From Oscillospiraceae bacterium (GTDB lineage: Bacteria > Bacillota_A > Clostridia > Oscillospirales > Oscillospiraceae): 47,993 bases of DNA. Numbering within the stretch: the stretch's first letter is position 1; each line of letters starts with the position of its first letter. The stretch spans positions 1-47,993 of the forward strand of contig JAFYLN010000140.1 in the NCBI GenBank assembly GCA_017537045.1, in the 5' to 3' direction. The position numbers were made by a program, and so were the translations under genes. Under the pieces are notes generated by a model that did no database searches, was not told where the DNA came from, and was given only the letters and a program-made list of their open reading frames with translations. Shown here in pieces: positions 1-8,079 of this stretch.

Positions 1-234
1 GCTGTTGAAGAAGTCGAAGAGAAGACCGAGTTCGACGTTATTCTGAAGTCCGCTGGCGCTTCCAAGCTGGGCGTCATCAAGGTTGTCCGTGCTGCTACCG
101 GCCTGGGTCTGAAGGACGCAAAGGATCTGGTCGACAACTGCCCCAAGACCCTGAAGGAAGCTATCTCCAAGGAAGACGCAGAGAAGCTGGTCGCCGAGCT
201 GAAGGAAGCTGGCGCAGAGGCAGAGATCAAGTAA
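1..234 (+). CDS. rplL: 50S ribosomal protein L7/L12, C-terminal part
   Basis: The first 77 codons, open at the left edge, encode the C-terminal domain of bL12, the stalk protein that recruits translation factors to the large ribosomal subunit. The sequence begins in the hinge ([15 protein letters not shown]), continues through the conserved [20 protein letters not shown] helix region and ends in EAGAEAEIK. The N-terminal dimerisation domain lies outside the window. By general knowledge rplJ would precede it, but this cannot be seen. A strong terminator follows 20 bases after the stop. Codon use is very biased, as expected of a highly expressed gene. Confidence 0.97.
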   Translation, partial: AVEEVEEKTEFDVILKSAGASKLGVIKVVRAATGLGLKDAKDLVDNCPKTLKEAISKEDAEKLVAELKEAGAEAEIK

Positions 235-254
235 TTCGATCTTACATTGCAATT

Positions 255-285
255 AAGCAGCCGCCGGTTTCCGGCGGCTGCTTTC
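255..285 (+). terminator. Intrinsic terminator after rplL
   Basis: A 13-bp stem (255-267 with 271-283) has a three-base TTT loop; its GC-rich core is GCAGCCGCCGG. It is followed by a short T-rich stretch. It ends the ribosomal protein transcript. Confidence 0.9.
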
Positions 286-306
286 TCGTTATGAAAGGAT
301 TCACCA

Positions 307-1125
307 ATGGATTTTTCCCACTCGCAGCTGGCATCCATACTGCCCATTGAGCTTGATTGGATATCTACACTGAAATTTTTGCTCATGCTCGCTGCTGTAT
401 CTCTGGCTTTGAGCCTGTTTGGACGGATTGTATTTGGTAAGCGCTCCAATCTGAACCATGCCGTTTCATCTGCAATGGGCATTCTGTTTCTCTACGTTGT
501 CACAGCTATTGTTCACACCTGCAATCCTGCAGGGTTCTCCCGTTTCCTCCCTCCCCTACCCTTTGTTTCATTTTCCGCAGATTATTTATATGTTCTGTCC
601 TTTGGCACCGCAGGTATATCCGCTATTTGTAAAAATCTGCTGTCGCTGACCGTTCTGTCTTTTCTGGTAAATGTGCTGGACAAATGGATCCCAAGAGGAA
701 AATCCTTCACCGGATGGTTTCTTCTGCGGCTTCTAAGCGTCTGGCTTGCTATGGCGCTTCATTATCTGTTCACGCTGCTGTCCCACACCTATCTTCCGGA
801 TTGGCTGACTGCCTACGCCCCGATCATTCTTCTCGGGATTCTGGTCATCATGTTTGTTCTCGGCGTTCTGAACGTCCTGCTGGGGCTTGTACTGGTGATG
901 GTACATCCGATCCTCGGTGCCATTTATGCATTCTTTTTTTCCAACGCTCTGGGCAAGCAATTATCCAAGGCTATTGTAACCACCATTTTGATCACTGCTT
1001 TTTTCTGCATTTTAAACCACCTCGGATGCAGCGTTATCTGCATCAGCACAGCGGCGCTACTCTCCTATCTACCGCTGCTGCTTGCATTGCTCCTTTTGTG
1101 GTATTTGATCGGTCATTTACTATAA
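307..1125 (+). CDS. Polytopic membrane protein of unknown function
   Basis: I do not recognise this 272-residue protein. It is almost entirely hydrophobic, with about seven to eight membrane-spanning segments. Examples are residues 23-42, 57-72, 88-105, 110-125, 138-160, 170-215 (probably two) and 222-272. Charged residues fall in short loops such as FGKRSN and KWIPRGKS. No catalytic or transport motif stands out. The ATG at 307 follows an AAAGGA element. There is no clear promoter in the 20 bases between the rplL terminator and the start, so expression may depend on read-through from the ribosomal protein transcript. A CvpA-like identity was considered but is not supported by any motif. Confidence 0.7.
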   Translation: MDFSHSQLASILPIELDWISTLKFLLMLAAVSLALSLFGRIVFGKRSNLNHAVSSAMGILFLYVVTAIVHTCNPAGFSRFLPPLPFVSFSADYLYVLSFGTAGISAICKNLLSLTVLSFLVNVLDKWIPRGKSFTGWFLLRLLSVWLAMALHYLFTLLSHTYLPDWLTAYAPIILLGILVIMFVLGVLNVLLGLVLVMVHPILGAIYAFFFSNALGKQLSKAIVTTILITAFFCILNHLGCSVICISTAALLSYLPLLLALLLLWYLIGHLL

Positions 1126-1132
1126 TACAAAC

Positions 1133-1171
1133 GTAAGCCCGGCTCGACCATACGTCGAACCGGGCTTTTGC
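1133..1171 (+). terminator. Terminator between converging genes
   Basis: AAGCCCGG and TCGAC arms (1135-1148) pair with GTCGA and CCGGGCTT, with one C/A mismatch and a five-base loop. A T-run follows on the plus strand. It lies between the stop codons of the membrane protein gene and the minus-strand lipoprotein gene, and could also slow transcription from the other side. Confidence 0.8.
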
Positions 1172-1191
1172 AATTACTGGGGATCAGCTTA

Positions 1192-2349
1192 TTACAGCTG
1201 GGGAGGTGTCCAGACATCGGCGCTGCCGGAGCTGGAACTGGAACTGCCGCTGGAGGCCTTCAGCTTCGTCTGACTGACAGTGGAAACAAGCATATACATG
1301 ACCTCGCCATCAATGGAAACAGCGTAAATTTCCTCACCATCATGGCTCAGGGCAGGCAGCTTATAGAGCACATTTACAGACTCGTTAAAGCCCATTTTCT
1401 TATACTCGCTGCGGCACTGATATTCCTTATAGACAACAGCTTTACTTCTGGAGTAGCCAGCGAAGAATTTCTCTTCGGTATTATCGCTTTCCAGCTTCAC
1501 AAAGGCACGGGGGATCTTAACCATCAGATCGGTGCCCAGATAAACGGTGCAGAATGCATCATCATAGGCTACGACCTTCATCTTGGCGCCATAGCCGAAG
1601 ACAGTGATATAGGCTTCGATCTCGTCAGCCAGGATTGTGCCCTTGCATTTTTCAAAACCGGCTTCCATCTCAGGACCATGGTATGCGCCCAGCAGCGCAA
1701 TGCCGCCCTGCAGAGTGGTTGCGGACAGCGAGCCCACATCCACATCAGTACCATCCGCAGGAGCACTGCTGCTGCCACCACCGGTACTGATCTTGCGGGT
1801 GCTGATATCTTCCTTCTTCATGAAGCCCTTGCCGTCCGTCCACTCGACGAATACCCAGCCGTTCTTTGCTTCCAGAACGGTGAGCTTGGTATTGGTTCCC
1901 AATCTTGCGATGGGCTCGTTTCTCATGTAGACAGAACCATAAACAGGTCTATTGTTGCGGGCATAGGCTGTATGGCTTTCGAAAGGTTCTTCCGTTTCCA
2001 GACGGATGTAATCTTCATTCACCAGCAGGTCGTAATTCTCACCGGAAATGACATAGTAATGCGCGAACTTACCGATCACTTCCACTTCCTCGCCCTTGTT
2101 AAACAGGGCGTAAACAGCCTCGGTATAGTTTGCCTTGGACAGACCCGGCTGCCACTCCGGCTCCGTAGGAGCCGGTTCAGTGGGAGCTTCGGTGGGGGCT
2201 TCCGTGGGCGCGTCGGTCGGTGCCTGCGTGGGCGCAGGGGGTGCTGTGGGTTCAGCCTCCTGACGGCTGCAGCCGCAGCCGCTAAACATTGCCAATGTAG
2301 CCATAATCAGGACTACAAATGCAATGACAGCAAATTTTCTATTCTTCAT
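1192..2349 (-). CDS. SH3-like lipoprotein
   Basis: This is a 385-residue predicted lipoprotein. The N-terminus has a short basic stretch, a hydrophobic segment (residues 7-23) and a lipobox-like FSGC, so Cys25 is the likely lipidated residue. A low-complexity Pro/Thr/Glu/Ala spacer follows (about residues 30-65, APTEAPTEP type), which would lift the rest off the membrane. Residues about 70-190 resemble bacterial SH3 modules: RNNRPVYGSVYMRNEP, then LGTNTKLTVLEAKNGWVFVEW. After a Gly/Ser linker there is an unrecognised alpha/beta domain (about 205-365) and a Ser-rich tail. The ATG at 2349 has GGAGG nine bases upstream. Only 21 bases separate it from the large repeat protein upstream, so the two probably share a transcript. 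Confidence 0.8.
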   Translation of the reverse strand: MKNRKFAVIAFVVLIMATLAMFSGCGCSRQEAEPTAPPAPTQAPTDAPTEAPTEAPTEPAPTEPEWQPGLSKANYTEAVYALFNKGEEVEVIGKFAHYYVISGENYDLLVNEDYIRLETEEPFESHTAYARNNRPVYGSVYMRNEPIARLGTNTKLTVLEAKNGWVFVEWTDGKGFMKKEDISTRKISTGGGSSSAPADGTDVDVGSLSATTLQGGIALLGAYHGPEMEAGFEKCKGTILADEIEAYITVFGYGAKMKVVAYDDAFCTVYLGTDLMVKIPRAFVKLESDNTEEKFFAGYSRSKAVVYKEYQCRSEYKKMGFNESVNVLYKLPALSHDGEEIYAVSIDGEVMYMLVSTVSQTKLKASSGSSSSSSGSADVWTPPQL

Positions 2350-2370
2350 TTCATTGTTCCTCCTTATGGC

Positions 2371-5300
2371 TTAACCATTGGAATTATCAACCTTGGAAAT
2401 CAGGCCTTCGACGAACTGGTCGTGAGCAGAGCCTGCTGCGAAGTAATCCTGATTCTGCTTTGCAACTTCATAGATGCTGCGTTCCAGAATGCCGCCGTAG
2501 AGGGTGATGATCTGGTTGCCGACCTGAATATAAGCATAGGGACGGGACTTGATTTTTGCTGCGATGGTTGCAGCATCGGTATCCAGACCGGTCAGAACAC
2601 CGGTGAACCAGTTGCGGCCGTCCTTGGTCTGGAACACGCGGAAGGTGCTGCCAGCTGCGCCGCCGTAGACCTCGCTTCGGGCTTCATTGTTGATCTTGAA
2701 CCAGGTGCCAGCGCTAACCATCTTTGAGCCGGCCAGACTGCCGCCGGTGACCAGAGTGCCCTTCATCAGCTTATCGGCATTGGCTGCGTTAACAGAGGTG
2801 AAGAAGCGGATGCCATTTTTGGCAGTGCCGACACGGATAGAAGTGCCCTCGTACTTAAAGAAGTTGTCCAGAGCGGAAACACGCTCGGTGGTGTAGGCAT
2901 CACAGATGCCGTCGCCATCGCTGTCAGCACCCTTGACGAACCAGACATACATCGCAGTGGGATATTCGCCTGCGGTGCCGGATTCGTAGCCGTAAGCAGT
3001 GACGAACATTGCAGTTCTCTTTGCCAGTGCATCGTCCTTCGGGATCACAATATCAAGGTCACCGTTTACGGTGAATTCCGTACCGTTCACATAGACCTTA
3101 CCGCCTGCTTCCACCTTGCCGTCGGCAACATTGCTCATGTCGATGACGGTGTCAGTTTTTTCCTTGACAACATAGAAGCCATTCTCATAGACAACCACAT
3201 AGTTGTCAAGAGTGGTAACCACATTCAGACCTGCGGGTGCCTTGACGGTTGCGGTTGTTTCGTACAGATTCACAGTACCATCAACAACAGCAGTGCCCTC
3301 AACAACAACAGCGCTGCGAACGTTCAGTGTCTTGCCTGCAGGAATCTTAAAGGTTGCGTTGGAACCAACAGTCAGAGTCTGCTGATCCAGAGTCCACCAG
3401 AGTTCAGGAACCTGTTCCATGGAACCGGAGTGCAGCGTGATGCTGCCATTGATGTCAACCATGGTCAGGACTGCATCAGTGGTCTTGTAGTAATCGGCGT
3501 CGGGGCCCATCATCTTATAGTTCTGGGAAGTATAATAGGTACCGCCGTTGATTGCGATGGTGCCCAGAACGTCGCCCTTAATGGTCTTTCCGTTCAGATC
3601 CAGAGTAATTCCGGAAATCTTCAGCGGCTCAGTCAGAGTTGCATCCTTCAGCAGAACGATGGTGTCGCCGGGTTCTGCTGCTGCGGCAGCTTCTGCCAGG
3701 GTGGTGTAATAAGTCTCGCCGATCATGGCTTCTGCAGCCTTGGTCAGGTAGACATTTTCGCCAATACGCTGAACAGTGCCGTAAGCAACAGTCTTGTATG
3801 CTTCATCTGCCAGAGCAGCATTCAAAACAGTGTCGTTAACTGTCATAACTACTCTGCCAGTGGGCGCAGTGGGTTTCGTGCCATTGGTCTCATATTCAGA
3901 AGTACCGATTGCGATCTTGATGCCATCGGTGTTCTTCTGGGTCAGCGTGTTGCTGCCGTTGAACGTAATGTTGTTTGCTTCGGCAGATGCATTACGGACA
4001 ACAACAGGGATAAATGCGGTAATATTACAGTCCTTAATTACAGCCTTGGTATCATACTCACCATCGATACGGATGCCGTACTTGGTATCTTTTGCCTCGA
4101 TGGTAATCGTATCGACCAAGGCACCTTTCTGAATGGAACCCAGAGAGATACCTCTGCCGGATTCTTTTACAGAGCTGTTCTTGATGGTGACGTTCCAACC
4201 GCCATCAATCTGTGCCAGTGAGTGTACCTTGGTAGCAGTACAGCCTTCCATCACAAAATTGCTGGGAGTCTTCACCTTGACAGCAACAACGTTGCTATCT
4301 GCACCGGAACCCTCGAAAGTACAATTCTTAACAGTAACATTGACGGGGTAGTGGTTGGTTTCAACGGAATAGATGAAGCAGTGATCTGTTGCATCTGTTT
4401 TAACAAACTTGAAGTTCTGAATCGTCAGTGTATTGGTGGCATTTACATCGGAACGAGCCTTAATGGTGATCTTGCCACTGAAGGTTTTGTTGTTGCCGTC
4501 AATAGTCAGGCTGACACCGCTCTTCTGTTCAACGGTCACAGCCTCAGCGAAGTCTGTCAGCAGCGTGATGGTCTCGCCGTTCTGGACGGCATTGATAGCC
4601 TTTTGCAAGGACTTATAGCCCTGCTCTCCGATCTTTGCAACATCGGGCAGTTTCTGAACAGTGAATGTCTCATCGGAGTTATCAACTACTTCGTAGCCAT
4701 CGACTATGTAGGAGTTAACATAGTCAAACGCAGTGCTCTTGAAGGTACCGCCCGTAACGGCAAATGCACCCACACCAGTGTAGTCATAAATTGCCCAGCT
4801 ACCCGTGATCGTGCCGCCCGAAATGGTAACACCATTGGCCATCTCTGTCACATTATTTACGCCAATATTGCCATTCAGGGTACCACCCTTGATTGCAACA
4901 GTTGTATTCTTACCACTGCAATTATTGTATCCCTGAATATCAAGGACATAGTTATAAGTCGTGTCAGTAGAAGTCAGTATGCCGCCGCTGATTTCCAGTT
5001 TGCCCTTGCCACCAGCAGCGAATACATGAACTCGAACAGGGAACGCACCGGAGATCGTAGCACCGGAAATGGATACTGTATTCACGGTAGATGCACTATT
5101 GACATACTGACGGATTACAGTACCAGCACCAATGATTTTACCGTCCTCAACAGTAAGCGTTGCGTTGGAGCCGGAACTGTTATTATGGATTGCATAGCTT
5201 GCACCGGAACCAACAGTATTCTCAATCGTACCACCGAGGATCGTCAGAGTGCCAGTGTTCTCGATTGTGTCGGAGGAATAAGAAGTAGATGTATTTGTGG

Positions 5301-6951
5301 GAGTAAAGACCAGCTTGCCATTTTCGCCGCTGTCCTTGATGGTCAGATTGCCCTTGTTTGCAATCAATGCATCCCAGTTCGTAGCATTGGAGGTGTAAGA
5401 AACAGTCTTACCGTTCAGGTCCAGGACAACAGTCTTGCCGGCAGGAACAGTGACACCCTCGGTCAGAGTTACATCTTTCAGCAACTCGATTGTGCCGCCG
5501 ACTTCGATGGCAGCTGCCAGAGAAGTATAGGGGGTATCACCGATCTTGGCAACGGGCTCTACCAGACCGGATTCGGTCTTGATCATTTCTTTGCCGTCAA
5601 CGGTGATCGTTGCGCCGTCTTCAACGTATTCTGCACTGGGTTCACTCGTAAAACTGCCGCCCTTGATAGTAGTAACATTGCCACTATCCACTTCCAGAGA
5701 ATGAATACTGCCGCCGGTAATGGTGGTCTTCGCCTCAGCAACGCTGAGCATACTATTACTTGAAGGAGAAACATAGATGTACTCGATATTTCCTCCATTA
5801 ACAGTCAATGTGCCGAAAGAGTGTACCCAGTCTTTAATCTGGCCGCCCTTCACATTCAGGGTGCCGCTGTTACCAACAGAAAATCCTTCTCCGGGATTTC
5901 CGTTGAACTCAAAGACACCGCCATTGATGGTCGCAACGGAGTTGATGGTATCATAACCATTCCACAGGGCAGTATCACCAACGAAGGTACCACCGTTGAT
6001 GGTCAGAGTTCCCTGGTTCAGGATAGCATAGCCATAGGCATTATTATTTACAATACCGCCATTTTCGCCGGAATCGACGATGGTCACAGTTGCACTGTTC
6101 TGAATCCAGAGAACATAGCTTACGCCTGTATCAGCAGTAATGGTGTGACCATTCAGATCAAGAGTAATGGTCTTACCGGCGATCGTAATCATTTCATCAG
6201 CGGTAATATCAACCATCAGGATGATCTCGCCGCCTGCGGCAACAGCTTCTGCAAGCGTTGCATATTCCGTTTCGCCGATCTTGGCAACAGCAGGTGCACT
6301 ATCCTTCATTACGGCAATCTCTGCGCCGCATTCGCAAACACCGTCCACATAGACATGGTCTGCCATGGGCAGTTCCTCGCCCGCGATGCTTGCAGTACAG
6401 ATATCACAGACCACCAGCTCATAGCCAACTTCCTTGCAGGTAGCAGGGATGGTCTCAACATGAGTCTCGCCATCGTGCTCGCAGATAGCACCGCAGGTCA
6501 GGCAAAGGCCGTTGCGTGCTTCTGCGTCCCAGTCGTGGCCGCAAACTTCGCCGCATTCGCACTTGCCGTCTACGAAAGTATGCTCGTGAGGAGGCTGATA
6601 GTTGGGATCAGCTTCGCCGCACTCGCACTTGCCGTCTACAAAAGTGTGCTCGTGGGGTGCTACATAGTTGGGATCAGCTTCGCCGCACTCGCACTTGCCC
6701 TCAACGTAGGTATGACCAGAAGCAGGAATCACTTCCGTTTTGGTCTCGCCGCATTCACAAGACAGCGTTTTTACACCGTCCTCCGTGCAGGTCGGTTCCA
6801 CGGTGCCCAGCACTGCAGCAAAATCACACGCGTGGTCGGGTTTGATCTCTTCGGAGAGATCTTCGGCAAAAACAATATTCTTGGGCATCATGCTGACGAC
6901 CATGAGTATTGCCATTGCCATGCTCAGGAATTTTTTCATTCGGGTTTCCAT
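2371..6951 (-). CDS. Large secreted repeat protein with CxCG modules and beta-helix-like region
   Basis: This 1526-residue protein begins with a signal peptide (basic MKKF at 5-8, hydrophobic core to about residue 22, likely cleavage after VFAE near 30). Residues 40-210 hold Cys-rich modules: CECG occurs at about 65, 87, 109, 131 and 207, three of them in a 22-residue repeat of the form HTFVDGKCECGEADPNY. Residues about 220-1370 carry four blocks, each opening with a K-I-G-x3-Y-x-(T/S/K)-L motif. They are rich in short N-G-G-T and T-I-x-(D/G)-G strands, the pattern of a right-handed parallel beta-helix. The C-terminal 180 residues include an acidic, possibly calcium-binding DSDGDGICD and a final globular domain. 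No LPxTG or SLH anchor is visible. The start follows AAGGGG at nine bases. The protein is likely a surface or adhesin-like protein; ligand unknown. Confidence 0.8.
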   Translation of the reverse strand: METRMKKFLSMAMAILMVVSMMPKNIVFAEDLSEEIKPDHACDFAAVLGTVEPTCTEDGVKTLSCECGETKTEVIPASGHTYVEGKCECGEADPNYVAPHEHTFVDGKCECGEADPNYQPPHEHTFVDGKCECGEVCGHDWDAEARNGLCLTCGAICEHDGETHVETIPATCKEVGYELVVCDICTASIAGEELPMADHVYVDGVCECGAEIAVMKDSAPAVAKIGETEYATLAEAVAAGGEIILMVDITADEMITIAGKTITLDLNGHTITADTGVSYVLWIQNSATVTIVDSGENGGIVNNNAYGYAILNQGTLTINGGTFVGDTALWNGYDTINSVATINGGVFEFNGNPGEGFSVGNSGTLNVKGGQIKDWVHSFGTLTVNGGNIEYIYVSPSSNSMLSVAEAKTTITGGSIHSLEVDSGNVTTIKGGSFTSEPSAEYVEDGATITVDGKEMIKTESGLVEPVAKIGDTPYTSLAAAIEVGGTIELLKDVTLTEGVTVPAGKTVVLDLNGKTVSYTSNATNWDALIANKGNLTIKDSGENGKLVFTPTNTSTSYSSDTIENTGTLTILGGTIENTVGSGASYAIHNNSSGSNATLTVEDGKIIGAGTVIRQYVNSASTVNTVSISGATISGAFPVRVHVFAAGGKGKLEISGGILTSTDTTYNYVLDIQGYNNCSGKNTTVAIKGGTLNGNIGVNNVTEMANGVTISGGTITGSWAIYDYTGVGAFAVTGGTFKSTAFDYVNSYIVDGYEVVDNSDETFTVQKLPDVAKIGEQGYKSLQKAINAVQNGETITLLTDFAEAVTVEQKSGVSLTIDGNNKTFSGKITIKARSDVNATNTLTIQNFKFVKTDATDHCFIYSVETNHYPVNVTVKNCTFEGSGADSNVVAVKVKTPSNFVMEGCTATKVHSLAQIDGGWNVTIKNSSVKESGRGISLGSIQKGALVDTITIEAKDTKYGIRIDGEYDTKAVIKDCNITAFIPVVVRNASAEANNITFNGSNTLTQKNTDGIKIAIGTSEYETNGTKPTAPTGRVVMTVNDTVLNAALADEAYKTVAYGTVQRIGENVYLTKAAEAMIGETYYTTLAEAAAAAEPGDTIVLLKDATLTEPLKISGITLDLNGKTIKGDVLGTIAINGGTYYTSQNYKMMGPDADYYKTTDAVLTMVDINGSITLHSGSMEQVPELWWTLDQQTLTVGSNATFKIPAGKTLNVRSAVVVEGTAVVDGTVNLYETTATVKAPAGLNVVTTLDNYVVVYENGFYVVKEKTDTVIDMSNVADGKVEAGGKVYVNGTEFTVNGDLDIVIPKDDALAKRTAMFVTAYGYESGTAGEYPTAMYVWFVKGADSDGDGICDAYTTERVSALDNFFKYEGTSIRVGTAKNGIRFFTSVNAANADKLMKGTLVTGGSLAGSKMVSAGTWFKINNEARSEVYGGAAGSTFRVFQTKDGRNWFTGVLTGLDTDAATIAAKIKSRPYAYIQVGNQIITLYGGILERSIYEVAKQNQDYFAAGSAHDQFVEGLISKVDNSNG
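6601..6699 (-). repeat. 66-bp period direct repeat inside the surface protein gene
   Basis: A 33-bp segment at 6601-6633 recurs identically at 6667-6699, a 66-bp (22-codon) period. A third, more diverged copy lies around 6535-6567. It encodes the CECGEADPNY modules. Near-identical tandem units of this kind allow in-frame loss or gain of modules. Confidence 0.85.
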
Positions 6952-7116
6952 GATTTTTTCCCCTTCGTATAAATTTTCCGACTGATCACACTCTGCTTCC
7001 GCCGGACGAAGCAGGGGCGTTCAGATGATTATCACTCTTTCTGTAAGGAAAGAGTGAATCCCGGGGAGGGATTCGGCGATTTTGGCCGAGTGCACACTCC
7101 CACGGGTAACTCTTCA
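6952..7116 (-). promoter_or_regulatory. Long hairpin-rich 5' leader of the surface protein gene
   Basis: About 165 bases separate the predicted transcription start (near 7116) from the ATG at 6951. On the plus strand I read five inverted repeats. They are 7088-7099 (GAGTG/CACTC), 7074-7088 (CGGC/GCCG), 7056-7074 (GAATCCC/GGGATTC), 7033-7056 (CACTCTTTC/GAAAGAGTG) and 6993-7014 (CTGCTTC/GAAGCAG). The first four abut one another with no spacer, which suggests a stacked RNA fold. There is no T-run or leader peptide. I could not match it to c-di-GMP, SAM, cobalamin, TPP or T-box consensus elements. Its role is unknown. Confidence 0.6.
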
Positions 7117-7122
7117 CTTTAA

Positions 7123-7151
7123 ATTATAGCACGGCTTTTTCCCTTTTTCAA
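7123..7151 (-). promoter_or_regulatory. Promoter of the surface protein/lipoprotein genes
   Basis: Minus strand: TTGAAA (7146-7151), a 17-base spacer, then TATAAT (7123-7128) with a TG one base upstream of the -10 hexamer. This is a near-consensus vegetative promoter reading toward the gene starting at 6951. Confidence 0.85.
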
Positions 7152-7189
7152 CCGCTTTTTCCGATTTTCCAGATAAATGCAGGGGCGGC

Positions 7190-8071
7190 CTATCCAAAGG
7201 AAATATTCAGGGTTTTTGCATTCTCCAAAATCCACTGCGCCCACTCGCGGTAGCCTTCAATATCAAAGTGACAGCCGTCAAAGGAGCGCCATGAGGGCAG
7301 ATAACCCTCTTCATCTGCATAGTATTCGTTGGCATCAATATAGAGGATCGTTCTCCCGTTTGCAAAATCCCGGATGCCTGCGTTGACGATCTGCAAATTT
7401 TCCAGCGAGAAATACCATTCGCTGGCGGCCTTCTCCCTGCTGAGCGTGATCATGGACTGCAATATGATTACTGCATGGGGCTGTAAATCCTGAACCGTAT
7501 GCAGAAGACCGCTGTAGGCTTCCATCAAAAGATCATAGGGCGCCCCGCAGTCGTTCAAACCCAGAGAAATGTAAATTTTATTGTATTTCTTTTCCCGCAG
7601 AAGCTGTTCGAGCTGCATCTTTGAGAAATTTACATCCGAGAGGGATTCATCCAGCACTTTGAACACAGAAAGTCCCACGGAGCAGAAATAGTCGGCATCA
7701 CCAAGACGCGCATAATCGCGCAGGCCGACTGTGCGGGAATCGCCAATAAACAGAACATCATCGAACCAGTGCTCCGTTACCGCGATCAGCGGCGGCAGAG
7801 TCGGTGCCGCTTCCACCGGAGCGGAGGTCTCCACGACCGGTTCTGTGGGCGGCTGCGTTGGTTCCGCATCCGGTTTCCGCTCTTTTAAATTTCTGAGGAC
7901 AAAGCATGCAGCGGGATCTTCCAGAACGGCAAAGGGCGTTTCGATCAGGCTCTTATCCTGAAACAGTCCTGCAGGGAGCAGAATCTCAAATTTCAAATAG
8001 GCACCAAGGCATGCTGCAAGGACTGTTGTCACCAAAAGCATGCACACAAGCGCGGTCAATCTTCTTTCCAT
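7190..8071 (-). CDS. SGNH/GDSL-family hydrolase, membrane anchored
   Basis: This 293-residue protein has an N-terminal membrane anchor (about residues 5-27). A Pro/Thr/Glu linker (about 65-95) precedes an SGNH hydrolase domain. Block I is FIGDSR with the nucleophile Ser, block III is SLGLND, and block V is DGCHFD with the Asp-His pair. The ATG at 8071 was chosen because GAGG overlaps the stop of the upstream gene with five bases spacing. A TTG twelve bases earlier has no ribosome binding site. It follows the MBOAT gene directly, and such pairs commonly O-acylate exported glycans or polymers. The substrate cannot be deduced. The domain lies outside the membrane if the topology is as predicted. 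Confidence 0.85.
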   Translation of the reverse strand: MERRLTALVCMLLVTTVLAACLGAYLKFEILLPAGLFQDKSLIETPFAVLEDPAACFVLRNLKERKPDAEPTQPPTEPVVETSAPVEAAPTLPPLIAVTEHWFDDVLFIGDSRTVGLRDYARLGDADYFCSVGLSVFKVLDESLSDVNFSKMQLEQLLREKKYNKIYISLGLNDCGAPYDLLMEAYSGLLHTVQDLQPHAVIILQSMITLSREKAASEWYFSLENLQIVNAGIRDFANGRTILYIDANEYYADEEGYLPSWRSFDGCHFDIEGYREWAQWILENAKTLNISFG

Positions 8072-8079
8072 ATGGCACC

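Noticed and set aside
6535..6720. Possible CRISPR-like repeats
   Set aside because: The spacing is 66 bp with coding periodicity, and the units encode CECG protein modules; there are no unique spacers and no cas genes.
4222..6972. Plus-strand open frames opposite the large surface protein gene
   Set aside because: The minus-strand protein has a signal peptide, repeats and a promoter. The opposite frames have none and mirror its biased codons.
7033..7074. Terminator for the SGNH hydrolase gene in the surface gene leader
   Set aside because: The hairpins lie downstream of a strong promoter reading the same way and lack a T-run, so they belong to the leader of the next gene rather than ending the previous one.
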